Of a DNA stretch of 64,000 bases, positions 8,965 through 16,879 are shown piece by piece. Below the pieces are notes generated by a model. The model worked only from the letters and a program-made list of their open reading frames with translations, was not told the DNA's origin and made no database searches. The position numbers were made by a program, and so were the translations under genes. How positions within the stretch are numbered: position 1 is the first letter of the stretch; every line of letters begins with the position of its first letter. The stretch is from Halopseudomonas bauzanensis. GTDB taxonomy: Bacteria; Pseudomonadota; Gammaproteobacteria; Pseudomonadales; Pseudomonadaceae. Location: positions 1 to 64,000 of the forward strand of contig NZ_FOUA01000006.1 in the NCBI RefSeq assembly GCF_900114735.1, given 5' to 3'.

Positions 8965-8995
8965 CAATATAGCCAGGGGCTATTGAGGAAAAAGC

Positions 8996-9637
8996 GTGCA
9001 AGGTCCTGATCCAGATAATAAACATCCGATGCCAGGCTTTCCGCAGGTCTGCTTCATCAAGAACACCATCAGCAACCCGAACATCCTCGTCGGGGACTAC
9101 ACCTATTACGATGATCCGGATGACTCGGAAGATTTTGAGCGGAATGTGCTTTATCACTATCCGTTCATCGGCGACAAACTGATCATCGGCAAATTCTGCG
9201 CTATCGCACGTGGCACCCAATTCATCATGAATGGCGCCAACCACAAGCTGTCCGGTATCTCCACTTATCCGTTTCAGATCTTCGGTAATGGGTGGGAAAA
9301 GGTCATGCCCAAACCGGAAGAGCTGCCGTACAAGGGCGACACGGTAATCGGCAATGATGTCTGGATAGGCTACGACGCGCTCATCATGCCCGGTGTGCAT
9401 ATTGGCAATGGCGCTATCGTTTCTTCTCGCTCGGTTGTCGTTGCGGATGTGCCTGCCTATACCGTCGTGGGCGGCAACCCGGCCAAACCGCTCAAGCAGC
9501 GGTTCGATCCGGAGGTGGTCGCACGCCTGGAATCATTGGCATGGTGGGATTGGCCAATAGAAACGATCACGCAGCATCTTGAGTTGATCGTCTCTGGAAA
9601 TATAGATGCACTGGCTGACGTTGCGCCCCGCCAATGA
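8996..9637 (+). CDS. CatB/Vat-type xenobiotic O-acetyltransferase (left-handed beta-helix)
   Basis: A 213-residue hexapeptide-repeat acetyltransferase resembling type-B chloramphenicol acetyltransferases and streptogramin acetyltransferases. Features include [37 protein letters not shown] with the expected catalytic histidine (H83), the [20 protein letters not shown] coil repeats and [11 protein letters not shown]. It should use acetyl-CoA. The GTG start at 8996 is preferred because TTGAGGAAAA precedes it at suitable spacing. Its stop overlaps the start of the aadA-like gene by four bases, so the two are translationally coupled. The actual drug substrate is untested. Confidence 0.88.
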   Translation: MQGPDPDNKHPMPGFPQVCFIKNTISNPNILVGDYTYYDDPDDSEDFERNVLYHYPFIGDKLIIGKFCAIARGTQFIMNGANHKLSGISTYPFQIFGNGWEKVMPKPEELPYKGDTVIGNDVWIGYDALIMPGVHIGNGAIVSSRSVVVADVPAYTVVGGNPAKPLKQRFDPEVVARLESLAWWDWPIETITQHLELIVSGNIDALADVAPRQ

Positions 9638-10461
9638 AGAACGTGCTCCCTGCCGAAGTTTCAACGCAACTGTCGCAGGTGCTTGATATGGTCGAGCATC
9701 ACTTGGCGTCTGCGTTCGTGGCTGCGCATCTGTACGGCTCTGCGCTGGATGGCGGTTTGAAACCATACAGCGATATCGATGTGCTGGTTACCGCAGATAG
9801 GCGACTTGATGACGCCGTACGGCAGGCGCTGCTGCTTGATTTGCTGACTGTCTCGGCACCGCCCGGCCAAAGCGAAGCTCTCCGTGCGATGGAAGTGACA
9901 GTTGTTGTACGTAGCGATGTTGTGCCGTGGCGTTATCCGCCCAGGCGGGAACTGCAGTTCGGCGAATGGCTGCGCGCGGATCTTCTTTCTGGCATTTTTG
10001 AACCCGCTGGCGTTGATCCTGACCTGGCCATCCTCCTGACGCAAGCAAGGCGGCACAGCATGGCGCTGATCGGCCCAGCGGCAAAGGAGCTGTTTGATCC
10101 GGTGCCGGAAGATGATCTGTATAGAGTATTGCTCGACACTCTGAAATTATGGAATTCCTTCCCGGACTGGGAAGGTGATGAGCGAAATGTCGTGCTTACC
10201 TTGGCTCGCATCTGGTTCAGCGCAGCGACCGGAAAGATCATGCCGAAAAATATCGCTGCTGATTGGGTGATGGAGCGTCTGCCCATTGAACACCAGCCGG
10301 TACTGCGTGAGGCGCGGCAGGCCTATCTAGGGCAAACTGAGGATCGTTTGGCCTGTCGTGCGGATGAGGTGGCAGAGTTTATTCTGTTCGTAAAGCATAA
10401 GGTTATCGAGCTGCTCGGCACCAATGCGAACGCCTCAACCACCGATGGTAATAGCCCATAA
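9634..10461 (+). CDS. aadA: AadA-type aminoglycoside (3'')(9) nucleotidyltransferase
   Basis: The 275-residue protein closely follows ANT(3'')-Ia. It has the nucleotidyltransferase motif [19 protein letters not shown] with Mg-binding D47 and D49, the catalytic-base glutamate in RAMEVTVVV (E87, same number as in AadA), and a helical C-terminal domain with [13 protein letters not shown] and ADWVMERLP. Such enzymes adenylylate streptomycin and spectinomycin. It starts inside the stop of the CatB-like gene (ATGA overlap). There is no attC site next to it, so it is a chromosomal homologue, not an integron cassette. Confidence 0.92.
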   Translation: MKNVLPAEVSTQLSQVLDMVEHHLASAFVAAHLYGSALDGGLKPYSDIDVLVTADRRLDDAVRQALLLDLLTVSAPPGQSEALRAMEVTVVVRSDVVPWRYPPRRELQFGEWLRADLLSGIFEPAGVDPDLAILLTQARRHSMALIGPAAKELFDPVPEDDLYRVLLDTLKLWNSFPDWEGDERNVVLTLARIWFSAATGKIMPKNIAADWVMERLPIEHQPVLREARQAYLGQTEDRLACRADEVAEFILFVKHKVIELLGTNANASTTDGNSP

Positions 10462-10602
10462 CGGTACATAGGTGGCACTGGATCTGTATTTTTCCGGTGC
10501 CCGGAGGAGTAGGTGCGCGAGTTTGATTGCGGAGTCGCTGCATCGGTATTGTTTCCCCAGCTGCTGTTACACAGCCGGGGAAGTTCTACTCTCCAAGGGA
10601 TG

Positions 10603-12462
10603 TTACGGGGTGGAATAGTTCGCGGATTGGCCAAAGATCACCGGCAAGGTGCCGATCTCCAATGGCGTCAAGCCTGCCTCCGCAAGGGCTGCGGCCCAGG
10701 CGGCATTGACGCTGGCTAGCGTCAGCTCCTCGGCGGACATACTGACATCAGCCTCTTCTGCGGTGGCGTCAAATACGATGACCTTATTTTGGCCAGGTGC
10801 GAGCGTCCAACGACTCCATTCGGGCTGCGATTCGCTGTAGCTGCCGTTGGGATCACCGTCGCGGGCAAAATCCGCCAGATAATTCATCATCGACTCCTGC
10901 AGGGCGACCCGCCCTGGCTGGTTCTGCTCGGTAAAGGGCAATTCGAACAGACCTTCACCCGTGCCAAAGAAGAACGAGATATCCGCCGCGTGTCCTGCGC
11001 CGTAGATAAAGTTGAAGGGCGAGGGGCCTGATTGGGTGCCCCAACGGAAATCGTAGGCGTAGGTGGCGGGCTGATGCTCGCTGATCACGCGAGCCAGTTG
11101 GTCCACATATTTAGCGCGCCAGGCACGACCGCCATGGTAGCCGGTGAGTTCGTAGGTGTCCTTGTCTTTCTGGGTGGGCAGCACCTCGTCCAGGGTTTGG
11201 CTGCCTTCGAAGGCGACATCCAGCAAATCTAGCCAGGTCTTGTCCGGCGGCGAGGGCACGTCAGGCAGCGCACCTTTCACGGCAGCGCCGTACAGCGGCA
11301 TGAAAGACTTCTGTTCGTACTCGTTGGCGCCCAGGATCAGTGGCACATTGTTGAAATCACCGCTGGTAAAGCTGGGAATCCAGCCGCCAGCGGGGATCAC
11401 CGTACCGTCTTCAATGGCACCATAAGCGCTGAGGGAGCTGTAGTTGAAAACGGCCTGGTACAGATCTCTGCCTTCGGCCGCGCGAAGGTACTCGCCCAGT
11501 GTGCCGGTGGCTTCCATCTCTTCACGCAGCTGCCTGGCCTGGTCACTGGTTATGGGGGAGTCCGGCGTTTGACGGTCCTCCAGCAGGCGGATCAGCCATT
11601 CGATATGACTGTTGGCTGAACTGCGAGCGGCAGCGGGGCTGCGGGTGTTCATCGATCCGCTCTGTGACATGGCGCGGTGGAAGAGCCCGGTTGCCTCCGG
11701 TGAGGCCATCAGGTTGAGCACGTTGTGAGCGCCGGCGGATTCGCCAGTGATAGTGACGTTACTCGGATCGCCGCCAAAATCAGCGATATTGGTCTGCACC
11801 CATTCCAGTGCGCGAATGGTATCCAGAGTGCCGAAGTTGCCGGAGTCGGAGAGCGGGTCGGCGCCATCGGTCTGCACGTCAGGATGGAAGAACCAGCCCA
11901 ACGGCCCCAGACGGTATTGGACGATCACGACGACCACGTCCGAATGATTGGCCAAAGTGCTGCCGTCATACTGCTTGGCGGTGCCGAAGTTGTTCGAGCC
12001 GCCATGGATCCAGACGTAGACGGGCAGTGCTTCATCCTCAAAGCCGCTGCGGTTGGGACGATAGATGTCGACAGTCAGGCAGTCCTCATCACCGACCATG
12101 TTTGAGGTGCGTTGCCATTGGGTGGTGGTTTCAGCCTGCACGCATTCAGGGCCGCGCTCGCGCGCATCCAGCGTGCCGCTCCAGTTTTGCGGAGGCAGCG
12201 GCGCTCGCCAGCGTAGCTCGTCGAGGGGTGGTTGGGCGTAGGGAATGCCGTGCCAAATCAGCGTATCGTCTGTGGCAAGGCCGATAACCTCACCATTGGC
12301 GAGCGTCAGTTTGGCGCGATCGCTTGGCTTGTCAGATGAACTGCCACCGCCGCCGAGACAGCCGGCTAACAGTAACGATCCGGCAGCCAGGGCGACGGCG
12401 GTAGCCAGTAGCTGGCGTTGTGGCGAGGTGGAGCGGGCACTACTTGTGCGACTAAACATCAT
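10603..12462 (-). CDS. Type B carboxylesterase, predicted lipoprotein
   Basis: A 619-residue carboxylesterase/cholinesterase-family alpha/beta hydrolase. The serine nucleophile lies in TITGESAGAH (S242), the oxyanion hole in VWIHGGSNNFG (about 153-159), and the family motif EDCLTVDIYRP at about 126-136. The N-terminus has a hydrophobic signal ending in a lipobox LLAGC (C35) and a glycine-rich linker, so it is probably anchored to a membrane. AGGAG precedes two consecutive ATGs. It is monocistronic and convergent with the aadA-like gene. Substrate unknown; esters of xenobiotics or lipids are plausible. Confidence 0.9.
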   Translation of the reverse strand: MMFSRTSSARSTSPQRQLLATAVALAAGSLLLAGCLGGGGSSSDKPSDRAKLTLANGEVIGLATDDTLIWHGIPYAQPPLDELRWRAPLPPQNWSGTLDARERGPECVQAETTTQWQRTSNMVGDEDCLTVDIYRPNRSGFEDEALPVYVWIHGGSNNFGTAKQYDGSTLANHSDVVVVIVQYRLGPLGWFFHPDVQTDGADPLSDSGNFGTLDTIRALEWVQTNIADFGGDPSNVTITGESAGAHNVLNLMASPEATGLFHRAMSQSGSMNTRSPAAARSSANSHIEWLIRLLEDRQTPDSPITSDQARQLREEMEATGTLGEYLRAAEGRDLYQAVFNYSSLSAYGAIEDGTVIPAGGWIPSFTSGDFNNVPLILGANEYEQKSFMPLYGAAVKGALPDVPSPPDKTWLDLLDVAFEGSQTLDEVLPTQKDKDTYELTGYHGGRAWRAKYVDQLARVISEHQPATYAYDFRWGTQSGPSPFNFIYGAGHAADISFFFGTGEGLFELPFTEQNQPGRVALQESMMNYLADFARDGDPNGSYSESQPEWSRWTLAPGQNKVIVFDATAEEADVSMSAEELTLASVNAAWAAALAEAGLTPLEIGTLPVIFGQSANYSTP

Positions 12463-12644
12463 GCTTCTCCTGGATATTATTTTTATGGACAGAAGGCAAG
12501 ACAGTCCTTGGGATATGGCTTTTTCAACTAAGCCAGAATCAAGGTAGACGCGAATGATTGTTCATGAAGCTGGATAAGCGAGGGATATAAGGCCACTGAT
12601 TGATTGGCTATGCTGGACATGGAATGTCACATCGGGGGATATCG

Positions 12645-12872
12645 ATGGACCACTATAAGAATCTGAGCGGAGATTCGGGTGTGATCGCCTACGAACTCTC
12701 ACCAGACGCCATTGTTGTGCAATTCAACAATGGTTGGAAATACGAATACACCAGTCATAGTGCTGGCGCCTCCGCCATTGCTACGATGCACCGTCTCGCG
12801 CAGGCGGGTAGAGGGCTCAGCGGCTTTATATCCGCCAATGTACGGGATGCTTACGCACGCAAGTTTCGGTAG
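12645..12872 (+). CDS. Small KTSC-like domain protein
   Basis: A 75-residue protein resembling the KTSC domain (named from the C-terminus of some lysyl-tRNA synthetases). It has SGVIAYELSPDAIVVQFNNG, then WKYEYTSHSAGASAI, and a final GLSGFISANVRDAYARKF matching the family's K/N-x-x-I-R-D-x-Y ending. The domain is small, all-beta plus helix, with unknown function and is often phage- or accessory-associated. The start at 12645 is preferred because GGGGGAT lies upstream; an in-frame start at 12600 would add 15 residues. Assignment is by pattern only. Confidence 0.6.
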   Translation: MDHYKNLSGDSGVIAYELSPDAIVVQFNNGWKYEYTSHSAGASAIATMHRLAQAGRGLSGFISANVRDAYARKFR

Positions 12873-12953
12873 CGAACGGGACTGAACACCAATTGACTCG
12901 CTGATGCTGTCCGCCCGGTTCTGAGATGAGGCCGGCTTACCCTGCCGGTAGAA

Positions 12954-12967
12954 TTGATCAATATCAA
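12954..12967 (+). promoter_or_regulatory. Perfect ANR/FNR box upstream of the anaerobic RNR operon
   Basis: TTGATCAATATCAA matches the FNR/ANR consensus TTGAT-N4-ATCAA at all ten defined positions. It lies 66 bases before the nrdD start. ANR is the oxygen-sensing activator of Pseudomonas, and class III ribonucleotide reductase works only without oxygen, so this placement makes biological sense. The box position suggests activation around -41. Confidence 0.85.
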
Positions 12968-13032
12968 AGTCACCCCCGTATTTGTGCATATATAGTGCGT
13001 TTTACTCCTATGCGCACAATATGTGGTGGTTT

Positions 13033-14745
13033 ATGAAGACCTTTCTTGACGTTTCAAGCACCATCGACGAATACCTGAATCGCCAGGATTGGCGGGTCAA
13101 CGCCAATGCCAACCAGGGCTATTCACTGGGTGGATTGATCCTCAATAGTGCCGGCAAGATTATCGCCAACTACTGGCTCAGCCATGTATACCCGGCGGCG
13201 ATCGGCCACGCCCACCGCGAAGGCGATATCCATATCCATGACCTGGATATGCTCAGCGGCTATTGCGCCGGCTGGTCGCTGCGCACCTTGCTTAACGAAG
13301 GACTCAATGGGATACCGGGGCAGATCGAATCGGCGCCGCCAAAACACATGTCCAGTGCAGTGGGGCAGATCGTCAACTTCCTCGGCACCTTGCAGAACGA
13401 ATGGGCCGGAGCCCAGGCCTTCAGCTCCTTCGATACCTATATGGCGCCATTTGTGCGCAAGGATCGACTCAGTTATGAGCAGGTCCGCCAGTACATGCAG
13501 GAGCTTATCTACAACCTGAATGTGCCGTCACGCTGGGGCACCCAGACGCCCTTCACCAACCTGACGTTCGACTGGGTCTGCCCTGAGGATCTGCGCGAGC
13601 AAGTGCCGGTGATCGGTGGAGAGGAAATGCCGTTCCGCTACGGCGAGCTGCAGGCGGAAATGGACCTGATCAACCGTGCCTATATCGAGGTGATGAGCCA
13701 GGGCGATGCGAAAGGTCGGGTGTTCACCTTCCCGATCCCGACCTACAACATTACCCATGACTTTCCCTGGCACAGCGAGAACGCCGAGCGGCTGTTCGCC
13801 ATGACCGCCAGGTATGGTCTGCCTTACTTCCAGAACTTCCTCAACTCGGAGCTGCAACCGAATATGGTGCGCTCCATGTGCTGTCGCCTGCAGCTGGATC
13901 TGCGCGAGTTGCTCAAGCGAGGCAACGGCCTGTTCGGCTCGGCTGAACAGACCGGATCGCTGGGCGTGGTGACAGTCAACTGTGCCCGTTTGGGCTATCT
14001 GCACCGGGGTGACGAGGCGGGGCTTCTGCTAGCACTGGACAGGCTGCTGGAGCTGGGGCGTGACAGCCTGGAGATCAAGCGCCAGGTGATCCAGCAGCAT
14101 ATGGATGCGGGGCTGTTTCCTTATACCAAGCGCTATCTGGGCACCCTGCGCAATCATTTCTCCACCTTGGGCGTCAACGGCATCAACGAGATGATCCGTA
14201 ATTTCACCGACGATGCTCAGGATATTACCCATCCTGAGGGGCATGCCATGGCCATCCGCTTGCTGGACCATGTGCGTCGGCGGATGACCGAATTCCAGGA
14301 GCAGACGGGGCATATGTACAACCTGGAGGCCACGCCGGCCGAGGGCACCACCTACCGCTTTGCCAAGGAGGATCGCAAACGGTTTCCGGAAATCCTGCAA
14401 GCCGGCTCGGCTGACCAACCCTATTACACCAACTCGTCACAATTACCGGTTGGTTTCACCAGTGATCCATTCGAGGCACTGCAGCGCCAGGAGCCGTTGC
14501 AGCAGAAATATACCGGCGGCACGGTGCTGCACCTGTACATGGCCGAACCATTGGCCAGCGCCGACGCTTGCCGCCGGCTGGTGCAACGGGCGCTGGCCAA
14601 CTATCGGCTGCCGTACCTGACCATAACCCCGACCTTTTCCATCTGTCCGCATCACGGTTACCTGAGCGGTGAGCATGAGTTCTGCCCACGCTGCGATGAG
14701 GACATCCTGCTGAAAAAGCAAGCAACCCAAGGAGCAACAGCATGA
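13033..14745 (+). CDS. nrdD: Anaerobic (class III) ribonucleoside-triphosphate reductase, catalytic part
   Basis: A 570-residue NrdD body for oxygen-free reduction of ribonucleotides. Recognisable segments include the HREGDIHIHDLDMLSGYCAG region, VPSRWGTQTPFTNLTFD, FTFPIPTYNIT, MCCRLQLDLRELL, GSLGVVTVNCARLGYL and the C-terminal zinc site (CPHHGYLSGEHEFCPRC). Two parts are missing: the N-terminal ATP-cone regulatory domain, and the C-terminal glycyl-radical loop, which is encoded by the next ORF. The ATG at 13033 is chosen because the family similarity begins there; 17 extra codons upstream have no similarity. The stop overlaps the next start (ATGA). Confidence 0.92.
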   Translation: MKTFLDVSSTIDEYLNRQDWRVNANANQGYSLGGLILNSAGKIIANYWLSHVYPAAIGHAHREGDIHIHDLDMLSGYCAGWSLRTLLNEGLNGIPGQIESAPPKHMSSAVGQIVNFLGTLQNEWAGAQAFSSFDTYMAPFVRKDRLSYEQVRQYMQELIYNLNVPSRWGTQTPFTNLTFDWVCPEDLREQVPVIGGEEMPFRYGELQAEMDLINRAYIEVMSQGDAKGRVFTFPIPTYNITHDFPWHSENAERLFAMTARYGLPYFQNFLNSELQPNMVRSMCCRLQLDLRELLKRGNGLFGSAEQTGSLGVVTVNCARLGYLHRGDEAGLLLALDRLLELGRDSLEIKRQVIQQHMDAGLFPYTKRYLGTLRNHFSTLGVNGINEMIRNFTDDAQDITHPEGHAMAIRLLDHVRRRMTEFQEQTGHMYNLEATPAEGTTYRFAKEDRKRFPEILQAGSADQPYYTNSSQLPVGFTSDPFEALQRQEPLQQKYTGGTVLHLYMAEPLASADACRRLVQRALANYRLPYLTITPTFSICPHHGYLSGEHEFCPRCDEDILLKKQATQGATA

Positions 14746-14915
14746 ACCAGCAAGCCATTACCACATTGCAAAACCACGAACGCGTACGTTGTGAAGTCTG
14801 GACTCGGGTCATGGGATACCACCGCCCGGTATCCTCCTGGAACCTCGGCAAGCAGTCCGAACATCAGGAGCGGCAGTTCTTCCATCCACAGGATGCCGCC
14901 GCCGGTGGCTGCTGA
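14742..14915 (+). CDS. Separate glycyl-radical domain of the anaerobic RNR (57 residues)
   Basis: The 57-residue ORF begins in the stop codon of nrdD (ATGA) with AAGGAG fourteen bases upstream. It encodes RCEVWTRVMGYHRPVSSWN, the class III RNR glycyl-radical signature (RVMGY, G25), followed by LGKQSEHQERQFF. In standard NrdD this segment forms the C-terminal loop that inserts into the active site. Here it is a stand-alone subunit that would be activated by NrdG and complement the 570-residue body, comparable in principle to YfiD/GrcA repairing pyruvate formate-lyase. Its end overlaps nrdG by 23 bases. Confidence 0.88.
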   Translation: MNQQAITTLQNHERVRCEVWTRVMGYHRPVSSWNLGKQSEHQERQFFHPQDAAAGGC

Positions 14916-15510
14916 GTCACTGCGGGTGGGGGGCCTGGTGCCCCTCACCAGCATCGACTATCCCGGTGAGTTGGCTGCAGTGGTATTCACCCAGGGCTGT
15001 CCGTGGCGCTGTGTCTATTGTCATAACCCCGAGCTGCTGCCGGCGCGGGGTGATGTTGAAATACCCTGGAGCCAGATAGTCGAGTTTCTCGACAGCCGCC
15101 GCGGGCTGTTGGATGCGGTGGTGTTTTCCGGTGGCGAGCCGACCTCGCAGCCAGCGCTGCCGCAGGCCATCAAGCAGGTGCGGGCAATGGGTTTCAAGGT
15201 CGGATTGCATAGCGCCGGCAGCTATCCGCGCAAGCTGGAGAAGCTGCTGCCGCTGCTCGACTGGATAGGCCTGGATGTGAAGGCGAAACAGGCGGGGTAC
15301 GACCTGATTACACGGACCCGCGATAGCGGAGAAGCGGCCTGGCGTAGTGTCGAACTGGTGCTGGCCAGCGGGATAGACCATCAATTTCGCATCACTGCCC
15401 ACCCCAGGTGGTTGGAGAGCAGCGACGCCCTGTGGGTTCGTGATCGGTTGCGCGCCATGGGGGCTACATCGGTGGTGATTCAGCAGGGGCGGCCACAGAC
15501 ATCAGCTTGA
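14893..15510 (+). CDS. nrdG: Anaerobic RNR-activating radical-SAM protein NrdG
   Basis: The 205-residue activase has the 4Fe-4S motif in GCPWRCVYCHN (CX3CX2C) and the SAM-binding VFSGGEPTSQP. It matches the NrdG2-type branch (LTSIDYPGELAAVVFTQGC opening). It should generate the glycyl radical on the small neighbouring subunit. The start at 14893 overlaps that subunit's ORF by 23 bases, so the three genes form one translationally linked operon under the upstream ANR box. The reading frame extends upstream to 14791 but without similarity. Confidence 0.93.
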   Translation: MPPPVAAESLRVGGLVPLTSIDYPGELAAVVFTQGCPWRCVYCHNPELLPARGDVEIPWSQIVEFLDSRRGLLDAVVFSGGEPTSQPALPQAIKQVRAMGFKVGLHSAGSYPRKLEKLLPLLDWIGLDVKAKQAGYDLITRTRDSGEAAWRSVELVLASGIDHQFRITAHPRWLESSDALWVRDRLRAMGATSVVIQQGRPQTSA

Positions 15511-15540
15511 GGCTCGCAGGGCTTTGCGTGCCATCGACCA

Positions 15541-15701
15541 GGCGAGTCCCAACCCAACCTCAGTCCGGCCAGCATGATCTGCCCCATCGCGATCACCAGT
15601 CCTATGGCGGCATTATTCCCATGCACATTGCCAGCGATTCACCCGATCAGTAACAGCCGGTTTGCCCACAGCAGCGGGACCGAGGCGATGGGCAAACCGA
15701 A
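15541..15701 (-). pseudogene. Possible decayed membrane-protein fragment in the nrdG-cigR gap
   Basis: The 309-base gap between nrdG and the CigR-like gene holds no intact gene. On the minus strand one frame reads a hydrophobic stretch (FGLPIASVPLLWANRLLLIG), then a stop, then NVHGNNAAIGLVIAMGQIML and AGLRLGWDSP. Two membrane-like segments split by a stop suggest a decayed gene. No family was recognised and there is no start codon context, so this is a weak call. Confidence 0.25.
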
Positions 15702-15819
15702 GTATGTTGTTGTCGGTCACAAAGCGCGACGAGGAGGGCAGGAACGAAGCGCTGGTTGGCAGGTCTGATAATCCGAATGGTGCTTGCAGTGTTATAACCA
15801 GCTGGAATGAGGATTTGAA

Positions 15820-16410
15820 ATGAAAAGCCGTATCGCGATAGCCGCATTCCTGGCGGCCGGTTTGCTGGGGGCTACGGCTTATGCTGGGCCGCCTGAAGGA
15901 AAAGGCCCTGGGCATAACCGGGGCGAGCACGCCGGACAGGCGGGTAAAGGCAACCAAGGGCAGGGGCAGGGGAGAGGCAACCAAGGCAATCAGGGCAATT
16001 CTGACCGTCACTCATCCCGCGAAAGTCGCAAGTATCACGATGACCGTGGGCGCTATTCCGGTTACTTCGATGATCGCCGAGACCGACAGGGGCATTATCG
16101 GGACAGGAACAGGGACAGGGAAATCATTGGCGATCTGATCGACGCTGGCATTACCGCGGCGCTCGCCAGGCAATATGCACACAGCGCCGGCTTCGATGGC
16201 TACTCCTCGCTACCTCCGGGTATCCGCAAGAACCTCATGCGGGGTAAGCCGCTGCCACCGGGAATTGCCAAGAAGGTGCGATCCGGTGCATTTCTTGAGC
16301 GCCTGCCACGGTATTCGGGGTATGAGTGGCAGGCGGCCGGAACGGATTTGATCCTGGTGTCCATCGCCACTGGGGTAATTGCCGATATCCTCTACGACGT
16401 CTTCGACTGA
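15820..16410 (+). CDS. CigR/RcnB-like secreted or periplasmic protein
   Basis: A 196-residue protein with a clear signal peptide (cleavage near TAYAG), a low-complexity Gly/Gln/Asn/Arg/Asp-rich middle (about 25-100), and a conserved C-terminal domain containing LPPGIRKNLMRGKPLPPGIA and YEWQAAGTDLILVSIATGVI. The C-terminal pattern matches the CigR family (named after a Salmonella anti-virulence regulator), which is related to RcnB. In Pseudomonas these are probably inner-membrane-associated or periplasmic proteins of unknown role. AGGATTTGAA precedes the ATG. It is convergent with a small gene, with a strong hairpin between. Confidence 0.75.
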   Translation: MKSRIAIAAFLAAGLLGATAYAGPPEGKGPGHNRGEHAGQAGKGNQGQGQGRGNQGNQGNSDRHSSRESRKYHDDRGRYSGYFDDRRDRQGHYRDRNRDREIIGDLIDAGITAALARQYAHSAGFDGYSSLPPGIRKNLMRGKPLPPGIAKKVRSGAFLERLPRYSGYEWQAAGTDLILVSIATGVIADILYDVFD

Positions 16411-16411
16411 T

Positions 16412-16450
16412 CATCAACCGGCTGTTCAGGGAATGAACAGCCGGTTGATG
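16412..16450. terminator. Long perfect hairpin between convergent genes
   Basis: Two 17-base arms (16412-16428 and 16434-16450) are exact inverted copies, separated by a five-base GGGAA loop. It begins two bases after the CigR-like stop and includes the last codons of the opposing small ORF. Neither side has a T-tract, so it is not a textbook intrinsic terminator. A symmetric mRNA 3-prime-end stabiliser or bidirectional transcription block is likely. Confidence 0.6.
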
Positions 16451-16599
16451 GTCACCGTCGGTGGGCCGCACATCACCGAGTTCGAGGAACACTTTGCGAG
16501 GTGACTGCCGGTAGCGCTATTGACCTCTACCGCCGCCACCAGGGTGATCAGCGAGACCATGGCAAATACTGGCCAGAACGGCCATCTTTTCATTTTCAT
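16426..16599 (-). CDS. Small predicted exported peptide (57 residues)
   Basis: The ORF starts at 16599 with AAAGGGGCC just upstream as a good ribosome-binding site. It encodes a Lys/Arg start, a hydrophobic core (PFWPVFAMVSLITLVAAVEV) typical of a signal peptide or single anchor, then a short Cys-containing tail with two cysteines (LAKCSS and VMCGPP). The stop lies inside the long hairpin. No family was recognised. The signal-like N-terminus and ribosome-binding site support a real gene, but conservation is untested. The 280 bases between it and the next gene hold nothing recognisable. Confidence 0.5.
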   Translation of the reverse strand: MKMKRWPFWPVFAMVSLITLVAAVEVNSATGSHLAKCSSNSVMCGPPTVTINRLFIP

Positions 16600-16879
16600 G
16601 GTTGGCCCCTTTATTGTCGGGTGTTATTGGCACCATGCCGGATTTCTCCATTGCTTCGGAGCTTAGGCGCCCGGTCCAGACCCGGCCTCGTCCATTTGAG
16701 GTAGGCGTCGGTCAAAGCCGACCAGCGGTATTGATGGGCTGCGCGGATGATGGCGGCAGTGGTCAGGGGCGGGAACAGAGAGGAAGGTCAGGGGGCAGGT
16801 ATTCCCGTGATCCGGAGCCAGTTAATCTCACGCGGATCGGCTGACCGCGCTGCCACCGGCATTTATGGCATAGGGCGAA

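Noticed and set aside
2001..10461. Integron cassette array (catB-, aadA- and VOC-like genes; GTTAGGT near 2090 with an imperfect GGGACGGG hairpin)
   Set aside because: No integrase gene, no matching RYYYAAC partner for the GTTAGGT and no attC-like element after the aadA-like gene. The overlapping genes also argue against cassettes.
14742..14745. Selenocysteine or read-through of the nrdD TGA to give a fused NrdD
   Set aside because: The TGA overlaps a proper ATG with an AAGGAG upstream, and the downstream ORF is in a different frame, so plain read-through could not join them.
15613..16011. Minus-strand ORF of 132 codons over the start of the CigR-like gene
   Set aside because: It is antisense to a signal-peptide gene with a good ribosome-binding site and has no recognisable domain.
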